In this document: one piece after another, positions 50,575-58,985 of the stretch
Numbering within the stretch: position 1 is the first letter of the stretch
Layout of the letters: each line of letters opens with the position of its first letter
Assembly (NCBI RefSeq): GCF_027622855.1
Contig: NZ_JAPZVR010000018.1
Coordinates: 24,363-86,057, forward strand
DNA length: 61,695 nt
Source of the DNA: Glycomyces algeriensis
GTDB lineage: Bacteria > Actinomycetota > Actinomycetes > Mycobacteriales > Micromonosporaceae
Reading direction: 5' to 3'
Position numbers and translations under genes: made by a program
Notes under the pieces: model-generated
Told to the model about the DNA's origin: nothing
The model's database searches: none
What the model saw: the letters and a program-made list of their open reading frames with translations, nothing else

Positions 50575-51738
50575 TTAGCCGGCGGCGATGAGCTCCTCGT
50601 AGATCTCGATGAGCCGCCGCAGCGTCACCTCGGGCGCGAACACCGCTTCGTAGCGCGCCCTGGCGTTCGCGGCGTACGTCGGGTCCTTCGCGACCGCTTC
50701 GAGCCCGTGCGCGAGCGCTTCCGCAGTGGGTTCGACCGCCACGCCCGCAGGGGCATCGGTGTCGGCCCCGGCGATGTACGGCGCGCCGCCCATGCGGGTC
50801 GCCACCACCGCGCGGCCCGCCGCGAGCGCCTCGATACCGGTGGTCGGCAGGATGTCCTGCCAGATCGAGGGCACCACGACCGCGGCCGAGGCGGCCAGGG
50901 CCGCGTCCCGTTCGGCGGGTTCGAGCTGGCCGAGGTACACGATGTCGTCCCGTTCGGCCGCGGCCGACTCCACGAGGGACCGCAGCGGCCCGTCGCCGGC
51001 GATCCGCAGCACCCGCCCCGGCAGGTCCGCCCGCGCCCAGGCGTCGAGCAGCAGCGCGACGCCCTTCTCCGGCACCAGCCGCGCCCCGAACAGGAAGCCC
51101 TCGCCGAGCGGCACCGCCCCCGGGTCGGCGACGGCGTTCGGTTTGACCCGGATCTGCTCGTCGCGGATCCCGATGCTCCGCAGGTACACGGCCATCGCGT
51201 CGGTGAGCGCGATGAACCGGTCCACGCCGCGCCACGTCCCCTGGTGCACGCCGAGCGCGACCGCCATCACGGCGCTCTGCGCGCGCGACCCCCGGTAGCA
51301 GGCGTGCTGCACGCCCGGCCGGTTCCAGCGCTTGCCGTGGCAGTCGCGGCAGTCGTGGCCGTCCCTGAAGTAGAGCCCGTTCATGCAGTCGTGCCGGTAG
51401 TTGTGAATGGTCTGCACCACTTTGACCCCGTGCTTGTGGGCGGTGCCCACGACCGACGGCGACAGCAGCGGGTACGGGTTGTGCAGGTGCAGCAGGTCGG
51501 GCCGCTCGCGCTCCAGGAGCGCGGCGAGCTCGCGCTGCGTCCCGGCGGCGTGGATCGGCGACGCGGCCAGTGCTGCTTTCCTATGCGCGGGAAGCGAGGC
51601 GATCTCGTCCGAGGAGCGCAGGAACGGCACGACCTCGACGCCGGCCTCGCGGAGCGCCCCGATCTCGTAGTCCACGATCGTGTTCTCGCCCGACGGCTGC
51701 GCGGAGGAGTACCTGTTGTGGGCGATGACGATCTTCAC
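50575..51738 (-). CDS. Glycosyltransferase, GT4 family
   Basis: A 387-aa GT-B glycosyltransferase. The N-domain begins VKIVIAHNRYSSAQPSGENTIV and has LLHLHNPYPLLSPSVV; a Cys/His-rich insert (HDCMNGLYF, GHDCRDCHGKRW, GVQHACYRGS) is typical of a GT4 subgroup in polysaccharide clusters. The C-domain has the donor-binding KPNAV, GARLVPEKGV, RIAGDGPLR and the E-x7-E-like VPSIWQDILPTTGIEALAAGRAVVAT. GTG 51738 has AAGGA 9 nt upstream. Cytosolic, acting on a lipid-linked or nucleotide-sugar acceptor in envelope polymer assembly. Confidence 0.92.
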   Translation of the reverse strand: MKIVIAHNRYSSAQPSGENTIVDYEIGALREAGVEVVPFLRSSDEIASLPAHRKAALAASPIHAAGTQRELAALLERERPDLLHLHNPYPLLSPSVVGTAHKHGVKVVQTIHNYRHDCMNGLYFRDGHDCRDCHGKRWNRPGVQHACYRGSRAQSAVMAVALGVHQGTWRGVDRFIALTDAMAVYLRSIGIRDEQIRVKPNAVADPGAVPLGEGFLFGARLVPEKGVALLLDAWARADLPGRVLRIAGDGPLRSLVESAAAERDDIVYLGQLEPAERDAALAASAAVVVPSIWQDILPTTGIEALAAGRAVVATRMGGAPYIAGADTDAPAGVAVEPTAEALAHGLEAVAKDPTYAANARARYEAVFAPEVTLRRLIEIYEELIAAG

Positions 51739-51974
51739 GGGGCGCGGTCCTTCTGCGGTGCGATGCGGTGCGGTCTCGTGCGGTGGGCTCGGGGGGTGGC
51801 GCGGGCTGCTTTCCGCTCGGCCGAACATACCGCAGGAGCGGAATAGGTGTAGGTTGTCGGGTACCGTGTCGGCGGGCCGCCCAGCTCGAGCAAAGGCGCA
51901 GACGGAGACGCAGCGCTGATCTCCGCCCGCGGACACTCACCTCCACCGTAAGCTGACGACCGCAGGGATGTGCA

Positions 51975-53546
51975 GTGGCTACGAGCCTGGAACGCCCAGC
52001 AAAGGATCTCCACGGAAGTGGGGGTGCTCCGTACGGACGGACGGGGACGCCGGTGGCCAGAACTCGCGAATCCGGTGACCCGCAGCTCGTCACCAACGGA
52101 GTCACCCGCTCCACCTGGCGCCGCCTCGTCCGCGCCTCCAACTGGCACCGGTACTACCAGGCCGCCCTGGTGGGCGCCGACCTCCTCGCCGTCGTGCTCG
52201 CCACCGTCATCACGGTGAACCTCACCGCCTCCCCGAGCGCCGGCTTCGACACGGACAACCAGCAGCACTTCTTCTACCTCACGGTGTGGCTGCTCCTGCC
52301 GCTCGCGTGGCTGCTCGCCCTGTGGGGCACCGGCTCCTACGACCGCCGCTACTTCGGCATGGGCAACGAGGAGTTCAAGCGGGTCATCCGCGCCGCGATG
52401 TTCATGCTGGCCCTCGTCTCCTTCGCCGCGCTCACCTTCAAGGCGGACGTCTCGCGTGTCGCGGTCGCGGTGATCCTGCTGGCCGCGGCCGTCTTGGTCA
52501 CCACGTTCCGCTACGGCGCCCGCTACGGCCTGCACCGGATGCGCGCGAACGGGCGGGGCGTGCAGCGCGTCCTGCTCATCGGCTCCTACCCCGAAGCCCT
52601 CGAGGTCTACCGGACGGTGCGCCGCGCTTCCGCGGCCGGCCTCGTCCCCGTGGGCATATACGTGACCGAGGGCGCGTCCTCGGTCCGCAATCTCGACACT
52701 CCGGTCCCGGTCTTCGCCGGGACCGATGTCGTGACCTGCGCCGAGCAGCTCGAGGCGGACACGCTCGCGGTCTGCGGCTCGGCCTCGGCCGACGCCTCGG
52801 ACCTGCGCCGCCTGGCCTGGCAGCTCGAGGGCACCGGCCGCGACCTGGTGGTCGCCCCGCAGCTCACGGACATCGCGGGTCCGCGCGTGCACATCCGCCC
52901 CGTCGAGGGCCTGCCGCTCCTGCACGTGGAGGAGCCGAAGATCTCCGGCATCGGCTGGCTGATCAAGAACGTCCTCGACATCTCCTCCTCGGTGCTGGGC
53001 CTCGCGCTGCTCTCGCCGCTGTTCCTGGGCGTCGCGATCGCCATCAAGATGGACAGCCCCGGGCCGGTCTTCTTCCGCCAGAACCGGGTCGGCCGCGACG
53101 GCGAGACCTTCTCCTGCTGGAAGTTCCGCACCATGTACATCGACGCGGAGGAGCGCCAGGCCGCGCTCATGATGCACAACGAGACCGACGGCCTGCTGTT
53201 CAAGATGAAGGACGACCCGCGCATCACCAACGTCGGCAAGTGGCTGCGCCGGACCTCCATCGACGAGTTCCCGCAGCTCGTCAACGTGGTCCGCGGCGAG
53301 ATGAGCCTGGTCGGCCCCCGCCCGCTCCCGGCCGAGAACGGCGACTTCCTCGGCGACGTGCGCCGCCGCCTGCTCGTACGGCCCGGCATCACCGGCCTGT
53401 GGCAGGTCTCGGGCCGCTCGGACCTGTCCTGGGACGACGCCGTCCGCCTGGACCTCTACTACGTCGACAACTGGTCGCTCACGACTGACCTTCAGATCCT
53501 GTTCCGCACTGTCGCTGTAGTGTTGCGTCGAAAGGGCGCGTACTGA
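51975..53546 (+). CDS. Polyprenyl-phosphate sugar-1-phosphate transferase (WcaJ/WbaP-like)
   Basis: A 523-aa membrane enzyme that starts glycan synthesis by moving a hexose-1-phosphate onto undecaprenyl phosphate. Four to five N-terminal helices (residues ~60-185), a Rossmann-like CoA-binding-type middle domain (RVLLIGSYPEALEVYRTV) and a C-terminal sugar transferase domain with re-entrant helix and motifs DSPGPVFFRQNRVGRDG, CWKFRTM, RTSIDEFPQLVNVVRGEMSLVGPRP and RPGITGLWQVSGRS. GTG 51975 has AGGGA upstream. Divergent from the GT4 gene; 84 nt before the epimerase. Confidence 0.95.
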   Translation: MATSLERPAKDLHGSGGAPYGRTGTPVARTRESGDPQLVTNGVTRSTWRRLVRASNWHRYYQAALVGADLLAVVLATVITVNLTASPSAGFDTDNQQHFFYLTVWLLLPLAWLLALWGTGSYDRRYFGMGNEEFKRVIRAAMFMLALVSFAALTFKADVSRVAVAVILLAAAVLVTTFRYGARYGLHRMRANGRGVQRVLLIGSYPEALEVYRTVRRASAAGLVPVGIYVTEGASSVRNLDTPVPVFAGTDVVTCAEQLEADTLAVCGSASADASDLRRLAWQLEGTGRDLVVAPQLTDIAGPRVHIRPVEGLPLLHVEEPKISGIGWLIKNVLDISSSVLGLALLSPLFLGVAIAIKMDSPGPVFFRQNRVGRDGETFSCWKFRTMYIDAEERQAALMMHNETDGLLFKMKDDPRITNVGKWLRRTSIDEFPQLVNVVRGEMSLVGPRPLPAENGDFLGDVRRRLLVRPGITGLWQVSGRSDLSWDDAVRLDLYYVDNWSLTTDLQILFRTVAVVLRRKGAY

Positions 53547-53614
53547 CCGGGTCCGGCGGCGCGCATTGAAGGAACTCTCAGCTTGCGCCCAGGTGAACGC
53601 CGGGCCAACCCTGT

Positions 53615-53620
53615 TAATCT
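53615..53620 (+). promoter_or_regulatory. Possible -10 for UDP-xylose-synthase-like gene
   Basis: TAATCT, 9 nt before ATG 53630 (6 nt before an in-frame TTG). Near-leaderless. Confidence 0.35.
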
Positions 53621-53629
53621 TGGATCTTG

Positions 53630-54580
53630 ATGACTACTTACGGAACCGGCAGCCGCATCCTCGTCACTGGCGGCGCGGGCCTGGTGGGCAGCCACCTGGT
53701 CGACGCGCTCCTGGCGAAGGGCTGCGACGTGACCGCTGTCGACAACTTCGTCACCGGGTCCCGGGAGAACCTCGCCGAGCACCCGCGCCTGACCGTGGTC
53801 GAGGCCGACGTCACCGAGGGCCTGCCCGTCGGCGACGCGCCCTTCGACGCGGTCCTTCACTTCGCGTGCCCGGCCAGCCCGGTCGACTTCGCCACCCTCC
53901 CCGTGGAGATCCTCCGCGTCGACTCGATCGGCACGTTCCACGCGCTCGACCGCGCCCTGGCCGACGGCGCCCGCTTCCTCATGGCCTCCACCTCCGAGGT
54001 GTACGGCGACCCGCTGGTCCACCCGCAGCCGGAGTCCTACTGGGGCAACGTGAACCCGATCGGGATCCGCTCCTGCTACGACGAGGCCAAGCGCTTCAGC
54101 GAAGCCGCCGTCGCGGCCTACCACCGCCACAAGGGCCTCGACGCGGCGATCGTGCGGATCTTCAACACGTACGGCCCGCGCATGCGCCCCGACGACGGCC
54201 GCGTCATCCCCAGCTTCGTCTCCCAGGCGCTCGCGGGCGAGCCGCTCACCGTCGCCGGCGACGGCACCCAGACCCGCTCGCTGTGCTACGTCGACGACCT
54301 GGTCAGCGGCCTGGTCCTGCTCCTGGAGTCCGGCGAGTACGGCCCGGTCAACCTCGGCACCGAGTACGAGCTCTCCGTCCTGGAGATGGCCGAGATCATC
54401 CTGCGGCTGACCGGCTCGTCCTCGAAGATCGAGTACATCGACCGCCCGGCGGACGACCCCGAGCGCCGCCGCCCCGACCTCACGGCCGCCCGCGAGCTGC
54501 TCGGCTACGAGCCGCAGGTCCACTACGAGGCCGGTCTCAAGGCGACCATCGACTACTTCTCGACGAAGTCGAGAACCTGA
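53630..54580 (+). CDS. NAD-dependent epimerase/dehydratase, UDP-glucuronate decarboxylase-like
   Basis: A 316-aa extended SDR enzyme: NAD-binding [12 protein letters not shown], catalytic STSEVYG and Y-x3-K in [34 protein letters not shown] and [19 protein letters not shown] are the pattern of UDP-xylose synthases (UDP-glucuronate to UDP-xylose). dTDP-glucose dehydratase is less likely. It would supply a pentose donor to the neighbouring transferases. The last six codons and the stop lie in the first unit of a 28-bp repeat array. Confidence 0.9.
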   Translation: MTTYGTGSRILVTGGAGLVGSHLVDALLAKGCDVTAVDNFVTGSRENLAEHPRLTVVEADVTEGLPVGDAPFDAVLHFACPASPVDFATLPVEILRVDSIGTFHALDRALADGARFLMASTSEVYGDPLVHPQPESYWGNVNPIGIRSCYDEAKRFSEAAVAAYHRHKGLDAAIVRIFNTYGPRMRPDDGRVIPSFVSQALAGEPLTVAGDGTQTRSLCYVDDLVSGLVLLLESGEYGPVNLGTEYELSVLEMAEIILRLTGSSSKIEYIDRPADDPERRRPDLTAARELLGYEPQVHYEAGLKATIDYFSTKSRT

Positions 54581-54682
54581 GTAGAGCGCGACGAAGTCGC
54601 GAACTTGAGCACAGTTCGACGAAGTCGCGAACCTGAGCAGAGCGCGGCAAAGCTGCGAACCGAGCGGAGCGCGGCAAAGCCG
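54561..54682 (+). repeat. 28-bp tandem repeat array of mini-hairpins
   Basis: Four units (54561-54588, 54589-54616, 54617-54644, 54645-54671) and an 11-bp fifth start (54672-54682). Each begins with a 4-bp hairpin: CGAC-GAA-GTCG in units 1-3, CGGC-AAA-GCTG in unit 4, CGGC-AAA-GCCG in unit 5. Both stem sides change together, so pairing is kept. Unit 1 encodes the epimerase C-terminus and stop. Confidence 0.85.
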
Positions 54683-54767
54683 TAGGGTGCTCGGACTCAC
54701 CGTCACCTGAGAGGATTCCGAGATACGACCCGGGCTTCCACGCCCGAGGTCGCTAGCGGTCACCACG

Positions 54768-54773
54768 TAAGCT
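54768..54773 (+). promoter_or_regulatory. -10 element, leaderless LCP4
   Basis: TAAGCT, 6 nt before ATG 54780. Confidence 0.55.
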
Positions 54774-54779
54774 GGGGCC

Positions 54780-55919
54780 ATGACGCAATATGGCTCCAAT
54801 TACCGCGGCAGCGCCTCGGTGCCGCCCGGAGGCGGCAGTGGTGGCGGAGCCCGGGTCGCCCAGGCGGCGGCCGGCGGCCCCACCCGCCGGGGCCTCATCG
54901 GCTCCGGGATCGGACTGGTGGTCTCCATCGCGGCGGCCGGCGGCGGCTTCGCCGTCTGGTCCACCGCCAACAGCACCAACGACGACCTCGACCGGGCGTT
55001 CGACCTCGACGCCATCCCCGAAGAGGACCGTCCGGAGCGCACCAACCAGGCCCTGAACCTCCTCGTCATCGGCTCGGACCACCGCGAGGGCAACGACGAG
55101 GCCGACGCGCGCTCGGACACCTCGATCCTCATGCACGTCAACGAGGACGGGAACGCCGCATACGGCATCTCGATCCCGCGCGACCTCTACGTGTACATCC
55201 CCGAGGACCCCGACGCCGAGGTCTCGGACACGTTCGACAAGTTCAATGCGGCCTATGCGTGGGGCGGCGTGAACCTGACCGTGCGCACGATCGAGAACCT
55301 CACCGGCGTGCGCATCGACCACATCGTCGAGATCGACTTCGGCGGCCTGGTCGCGGTCGTGGACGCCCTCGGCGGCGTCACGATGGACATCCAGGCCGCG
55401 GACGCCGACGGCTACATCACCGACGAGCCCGGCGTCGAGTCGATCCACGGCGACCACATGTTCTTCCCTGAGGGCCCGACCGAGTTGAACGGCGCCCAGG
55501 CCCTCGACTACGTGCGCCAGCGGTACCAGTACAACGAGGGCGACTTCGCCCGCATGCGCCACCAGCAGGAGCTCATCAAGGCGATCATGGACTCCGCGCT
55601 GAGCGCCGGCGTGCTGACCGACGAGGACAAGCTCACCTCCTTCATCTCCTCCACTTCGGACGCGGTGAAGGTGGACACGGAGTTCAACGCGGTGTCCACC
55701 GCGATCAACCTCATGAACATGCGCAGCGACGACCTGGTCTTCATGACCACGCCGCACCTCGGCACCGGCGAGCAGGGCGGCCAGTCGGTCGTCGTCTACG
55801 CCGACGACCCCGAGAACCCCGAGGCGAGCAACCCCGAGGCCGTGAGCCTCTGGGAGGCCGTGCGGGACGACAAGGTCGCCGACTGGATCGAGGCGAACCC
55901 CGAGGACGAAGGGGAGTAG
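54780..55919 (+). CDS. LytR-CpsA-Psr (LCP) family protein 4
   Basis: A 379-aa LCP enzyme. A ~37-residue Gly/Ser-rich cytoplasmic segment precedes the anchor (RGLIGSGIGLVVSIAAAGGG). LCP motifs: LNLLVIGSDHREGNDEADARSDT, SIPRDLYVYIP, VDALGGVTMDI, LDYVRQRYQYNEGDFARMRHQQ. It is not a close relative of LCP1-3: the Cys pairs are absent and the DALGGV segment is of the canonical type. It is the last gene of the glycopolymer group and probably attaches that product to peptidoglycan. Leaderless start. Confidence 0.93.
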   Translation: MTQYGSNYRGSASVPPGGGSGGGARVAQAAAGGPTRRGLIGSGIGLVVSIAAAGGGFAVWSTANSTNDDLDRAFDLDAIPEEDRPERTNQALNLLVIGSDHREGNDEADARSDTSILMHVNEDGNAAYGISIPRDLYVYIPEDPDAEVSDTFDKFNAAYAWGGVNLTVRTIENLTGVRIDHIVEIDFGGLVAVVDALGGVTMDIQAADADGYITDEPGVESIHGDHMFFPEGPTELNGAQALDYVRQRYQYNEGDFARMRHQQELIKAIMDSALSAGVLTDEDKLTSFISSTSDAVKVDTEFNAVSTAINLMNMRSDDLVFMTTPHLGTGEQGGQSVVVYADDPENPEASNPEAVSLWEAVRDDKVADWIEANPEDEGE

Positions 55920-55930
55920 CGACTTCCGCT

Positions 55931-55962
55931 GAAGGGCCCGGGCGATTGCGCTCGGGCCCTTC
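55931..55962 (+). terminator. Terminator of LCP4
   Basis: A 10-bp stem (55931-55940/55953-55962) with a 12-nt loop, 11 nt after the stop. Confidence 0.75.
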
Positions 55963-56118
55963 GACGTTCCCTCACGTTCTCGTGACCGCAGTGGACCGTT
56001 GTCGTCTGAAGTGGTTGGTGCGCCACATGATTCGTTTGAAGCAAATGTGAGCACTGTGGCCCGATGGGGTGATCCCGAATATCGGCAGTGTGATCAAGGT
56101 CGTAGGATATTTTCACCG

Positions 56119-56151
56119 TTCCTTCGACGAAGAGGCTGATCCGATGGCAGA
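56119..56151 (+). repeat. Shared leader, copy 1
   Basis: 33 nt around the first methyltransferase start, identical in 32 positions to 57018-57050. It contains TTCG-A-CGAA and the ribosome binding site GAAGAGG. Confidence 0.8.
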
Positions 56152-56965
56152 GAACGCAGACGAATACGAGCCGGACTTCGACATCTCCAGGCCCTCCATC
56201 GCCCGTGTCTACGACGCGACCCTCGGCGGCAAGGACAACTTCGCGGTCGACCGCGAAGGCGCCGCCATGATCGCCAAGCACGTCCCGAAGATCCGCGAGG
56301 CCAGCCAGGACAACCGCCTCGGCCTGAGCAAGGGCGTGGCGTTCGTGGCGAAGCAGGGGATCGACCAGTTCCTGGACATCGGCGCGGGCCTGCCGACGAT
56401 GGAGAACACCCACCAGGTGGCGCAGCGGATCAACCCGAACGCCAGGGTGTGCTATGTGGACAACGACCCGATCGTGCTCGCGCACGGCCGGGCCCTCCTG
56501 GCCACCAACGACTCCACGACGATCGTGACCGCGGACCTGCGCGACCCGCAGAGCATCCTGGACAACGACGAGGTCAACAAGTTCATCGACTTCACCCGCC
56601 CCGTCGGGCTGATGGTCGTGGGCCTGATGATGCACTTCCACCCGGACGAGGACCCGGGCAGCTGGATCAAGACGCTGCTCGACGCCTGCCCGAGCGGCTC
56701 CTACCTGCACATCACCGACTTCGCCGACACCGGCTTCCCCGAGCAGAAGGCGATGGAGAAGTCCTGCATCCAGGCCCTCGGCAACGGCTGGATCCGCACG
56801 CGCGAGCAGATCACGGCCCACTTCCAGGGCCTGCCGCTCGTCCCGCCGGGGCTCGACTACCCGACCCGCTGGTTCCCCGAGGAGCCCGATCGCGAAGTGC
56901 CCGCCGAGGAAGACCTCGAAGAGCACGAGCGCATCATCATGGTCGGTGTCGGCTACAAGGCCTGA
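56144..56965 (+). CDS. SAM-dependent methyltransferase, Methyltransf_19 (DUF574) family, copy 1
   Basis: A 273-aa actinomycete-specific methyltransferase. The N-terminal signature SIARVYDATLGGKDNFAVDREGA is followed by SAM motif I QFLDIGAGLPTMENTHQVAQ, CYVDNDPIVLAHGRALL (motif II acidic), DLRDPQSIL and later ITDFADTG. Members abound in filamentous actinomycetes, often near XRE/DUF397 pairs as here; substrates are unknown. The ATG has GAAGAGG 8 nt upstream. The next gene is a paralogue with about 70% identity by eye. Confidence 0.92.
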   Translation: MAENADEYEPDFDISRPSIARVYDATLGGKDNFAVDREGAAMIAKHVPKIREASQDNRLGLSKGVAFVAKQGIDQFLDIGAGLPTMENTHQVAQRINPNARVCYVDNDPIVLAHGRALLATNDSTTIVTADLRDPQSILDNDEVNKFIDFTRPVGLMVVGLMMHFHPDEDPGSWIKTLLDACPSGSYLHITDFADTGFPEQKAMEKSCIQALGNGWIRTREQITAHFQGLPLVPPGLDYPTRWFPEEPDREVPAEEDLEEHERIIMVGVGYKA

Positions 56966-56980
56966 CCGACCGACGGCATC

Positions 56981-57019
56981 GGAGGCGCGTACCGGCAGGT
57001 GTGCGCCTCCGTCCGTTTT
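56981..57019 (+). terminator. Hairpin between the methyltransferase paralogues
   Basis: GGAGGCGC/GCGCCTCC (56981-56988/57003-57010) followed by GTCCGTTTT. It could terminate copy 1 or attenuate copy 2, whose shared leader begins inside the T tract. Confidence 0.65.
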
Positions 57020-57050
57020 CCTTCGACGAAGAGGCTGAACCGATGGCAGA
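57018..57050 (+). repeat. Shared leader, copy 2
   Basis: Second copy of the 33-nt segment at 56119-56151, one mismatch. Confidence 0.8.
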
Positions 57051-57858
57051 CAACGAGTACGGGCCTGACTTCGACATCTCCATCCCGACCATCGCCCGTG
57101 TCTACGACGCGATCCTCGGCGGCAAGGACAACTTCCAGGCCGACAGGGAGGGGGCTGACGCGTACATGAAGCACGTCCCCAACTCGCGCGAGGTCGCCGT
57201 CGACAACCGCGCGGGCCTGGTCAAAGGCGTCGCCTACATGGCGAAGCACGGCATCGACCAGTTCCTCGACATCGGCGCGGGCCTGCCGACGATGCAGAAC
57301 ACCCACCAGGTCGCCCAGAAGATCAATCCCGAGACCAAAGTGTGTTACGTGGACAACGACCCGATCGTGCTGAGGCAGGGCCAAGCCCTGTTGGCCACCA
57401 ACGACTCCACGACCATCGTGACCGCGGACCTGCGCGACCCGCAAAGCATCCTGAACCACCCCGAGGTCAACAAGGTCATCGACTTCACCCGCCCGATCGG
57501 CCTCATGGTCGTCGGACTCTTCATGCACTTCCACGACGAGGAGAACCCCGGCGACTGGGTCAAGGCCCTTCTCGACGCCTGCCCGAGCGGCTCCTACCTG
57601 CTCATGACCGACTTCGCCGACACCGGCGAGGAGCAGCAGAAGGCGATCGAGAAGGCCGGCCTCGAAGCGCTCGGCAACGGCTGGGTCCGCAAGCCGGAGA
57701 AGATCCTCGCGAACTTCCACGGCCTGCCGCTCGTCCCCCCGGGCCTGGAGTGGGTCTCGCGCTGGTTCCCCGGCGAGCCCGACCGCGAGGTCCCGGCCGC
57801 CGAGGACCTCGCGCCGCACCACCGCATCATGATGGCCGGCCTGGGCTACAAGGCATAG
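57043..57858 (+). CDS. SAM-dependent methyltransferase, Methyltransf_19 (DUF574) family, copy 2
   Basis: A 271-aa tandem paralogue of the preceding gene, with TIARVYDAILGGKDNFQADREGA, QFLDIGAGLPTMQNTHQVAQ, CYVDNDPIVL and MTDFADTG. Differences cluster near residues 45-70 and in the C-terminal third. In-frame GTG 57001 is possible but its GGAGG is 15 nt away; ATG 57043 has GAAGAGG like copy 1. Recent duplication is likely because the leader is also duplicated. Confidence 0.92.
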   Translation: MADNEYGPDFDISIPTIARVYDAILGGKDNFQADREGADAYMKHVPNSREVAVDNRAGLVKGVAYMAKHGIDQFLDIGAGLPTMQNTHQVAQKINPETKVCYVDNDPIVLRQGQALLATNDSTTIVTADLRDPQSILNHPEVNKVIDFTRPIGLMVVGLFMHFHDEENPGDWVKALLDACPSGSYLLMTDFADTGEEQQKAIEKAGLEALGNGWVRKPEKILANFHGLPLVPPGLEWVSRWFPGEPDREVPAAEDLAPHHRIMMAGLGYKA

Positions 57859-57862
57859 CCGC

Positions 57863-57905
57863 GACGAAACGGAGGGCGAGCGCCGGGCCGGCGCTCGCCT
57901 TCGTC
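57863..57905. terminator. Terminator after the methyltransferase pair
   Basis: A 10-bp inner stem (57875-57884/57890-57899) and outer GACGAA/TTCGTC (57863-57868/57900-57905). Confidence 0.8.
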
Positions 57906-57922
57906 GTTTCTGGAGGAATCTC

Positions 57923-57938
57923 TCACTCGATCGAGTGA
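57923..57938. repeat. 16-bp perfect palindrome
   Basis: TCACTCGATCGAGTGA in the short space between the convergent methyltransferase and XRE genes. Could be a second terminator arm or a protein-binding site. Confidence 0.5.
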
Positions 57939-57982
57939 ACTTCCGAAATCGGTGCAACGGCGTCTAGCGGCGCCGATGGTCA

Positions 57983-58867
57983 CTAGCTGTAATGGTCCTT
58001 GAGGACCTGGTTCAGGAAGTCCTGGGTCTTGTGCGGCTGGGTGGCCTGGACGCAGAGGTGCTCCATGGCCGCCTGGTAGGCGTCGATCTCGTTGTCGCGC
58101 TCCAGGTACAGGCCGCCGGTGAGGTGCTCGAGGTAGATGACGTCGCTCAGCTCCTCGTACGCGAACCGCAGCCAGGTGAAGGGCGCGCCGGCTCCGGAGT
58201 GGGCGCCGGCGGTGAAGGGCACGACCTGGATGCGCACGTTCGGCTTGTCGCAGGCTTCGATGAGGGCCTTGATCTGCCCGTGCATGACGTTCGCGCCGCC
58301 GAAGGGGCGGTGCAGCGCGGCCTCGTCGATCACGGCCCACAGCTCGGGCCGCTGCTCCTGGCGGTCGAGGATCTCCTGGCGCTTGAGGCGCACCTCGATG
58401 CGCTTGTCGATCTCGGTCAGCGGCGTGTGGCCGTAGCCGAGCATCATCACCGCGCGGGCGTACGCCTCGTGCTGCAGCAGACCGGGAATGAGCTGCACCT
58501 CGTAGGTGCGGATCATGGAGGCGGCGCCTTCCATCTCCAGGAAGTTGCTGAACCAGTCGGGCAGGAAGTCGTTGTACCGCTTCCACTTGCTCGGCCGGTT
58601 GGCCTCGCGGGCCATCTCGACGACGCGCTCGATCTCGTCCTCGTCGGTGACGCCGTACATGACCATGAGGTCGCGGACGTCGCGCAGCCGGAACGAGACA
58701 CGGCCCAGCTCCACGCGGCTGATCTTGGTGGCGTCGGCGCGGATCTCGTACGCCGCTTCCTCGCGGGAGATGTCGGCGTCCTGGCGCAGTTGACGGAGCT
58801 TGCCGCCGATCATGACGCGCAGGGTCGTCGTCCCGCTCGGCAGGTCCTCGGGGCTGACCTTCGCCAT
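57983..58867 (-). CDS. XRE-family regulator with DUF5753 domain
   Basis: A 294-aa regulator. The N-terminal helix-turn-helix (IGGKLRQLRQDADISREEAAYEIRADATKISRVELG, residues ~20-58) is followed by a C-terminal DUF5753 domain (SMIRTYEVQLIPGLLQHEAYARAVM; DEAALHRPFGG; VRIQVVPFTAGAHSG; VIYLEHLTGGLYLE). This is the WhiJ/Scr1 class of actinomycete regulators, usually paired with a DUF397 protein in development or toxin-antitoxin-like modules. GGGAGG lies 6 nt before the ATG. The DUF397 gene is 118 nt upstream on the same strand with a large hairpin between. Confidence 0.93.
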   Translation of the reverse strand: MAKVSPEDLPSGTTTLRVMIGGKLRQLRQDADISREEAAYEIRADATKISRVELGRVSFRLRDVRDLMVMYGVTDEDEIERVVEMAREANRPSKWKRYNDFLPDWFSNFLEMEGAASMIRTYEVQLIPGLLQHEAYARAVMMLGYGHTPLTEIDKRIEVRLKRQEILDRQEQRPELWAVIDEAALHRPFGGANVMHGQIKALIEACDKPNVRIQVVPFTAGAHSGAGAPFTWLRFAYEELSDVIYLEHLTGGLYLERDNEIDAYQAAMEHLCVQATQPHKTQDFLNQVLKDHYS

Positions 58868-58905
58868 CGCGCACCTCCCTTCAGATCAAGTCGCAGTGGA
58901 CGAAA

Positions 58906-58952
58906 ACTCACCCTGACAGGGTAGCCGCTCGGCCTGTCCCGCCAGGGTGAGT
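58906..58952. promoter_or_regulatory. Inverted repeat between DUF397 and XRE genes
   Basis: ACTCACCCTG (58906-58915) and CAGGGTGAGT (58943-58952) are perfect 10-bp arms; ACAGG/CCTGT inside extends pairing. It is 39 nt upstream of the XRE start. Possible autoregulatory operator or attenuator. Confidence 0.6.
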
Positions 58953-58985
58953 GTGCTGCCCAAGGGCTCTCGCCCGAGAGCGGTC

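Noticed and set aside
54561..54682. CRISPR array
   Set aside because: The 28-bp units are contiguous, without unique spacers, and no cas genes are present.
57923..57938. Prophage or integrase attachment site
   Set aside because: A palindrome alone; no integrase, no direct repeat at a tRNA and no mobile-element genes in the window.
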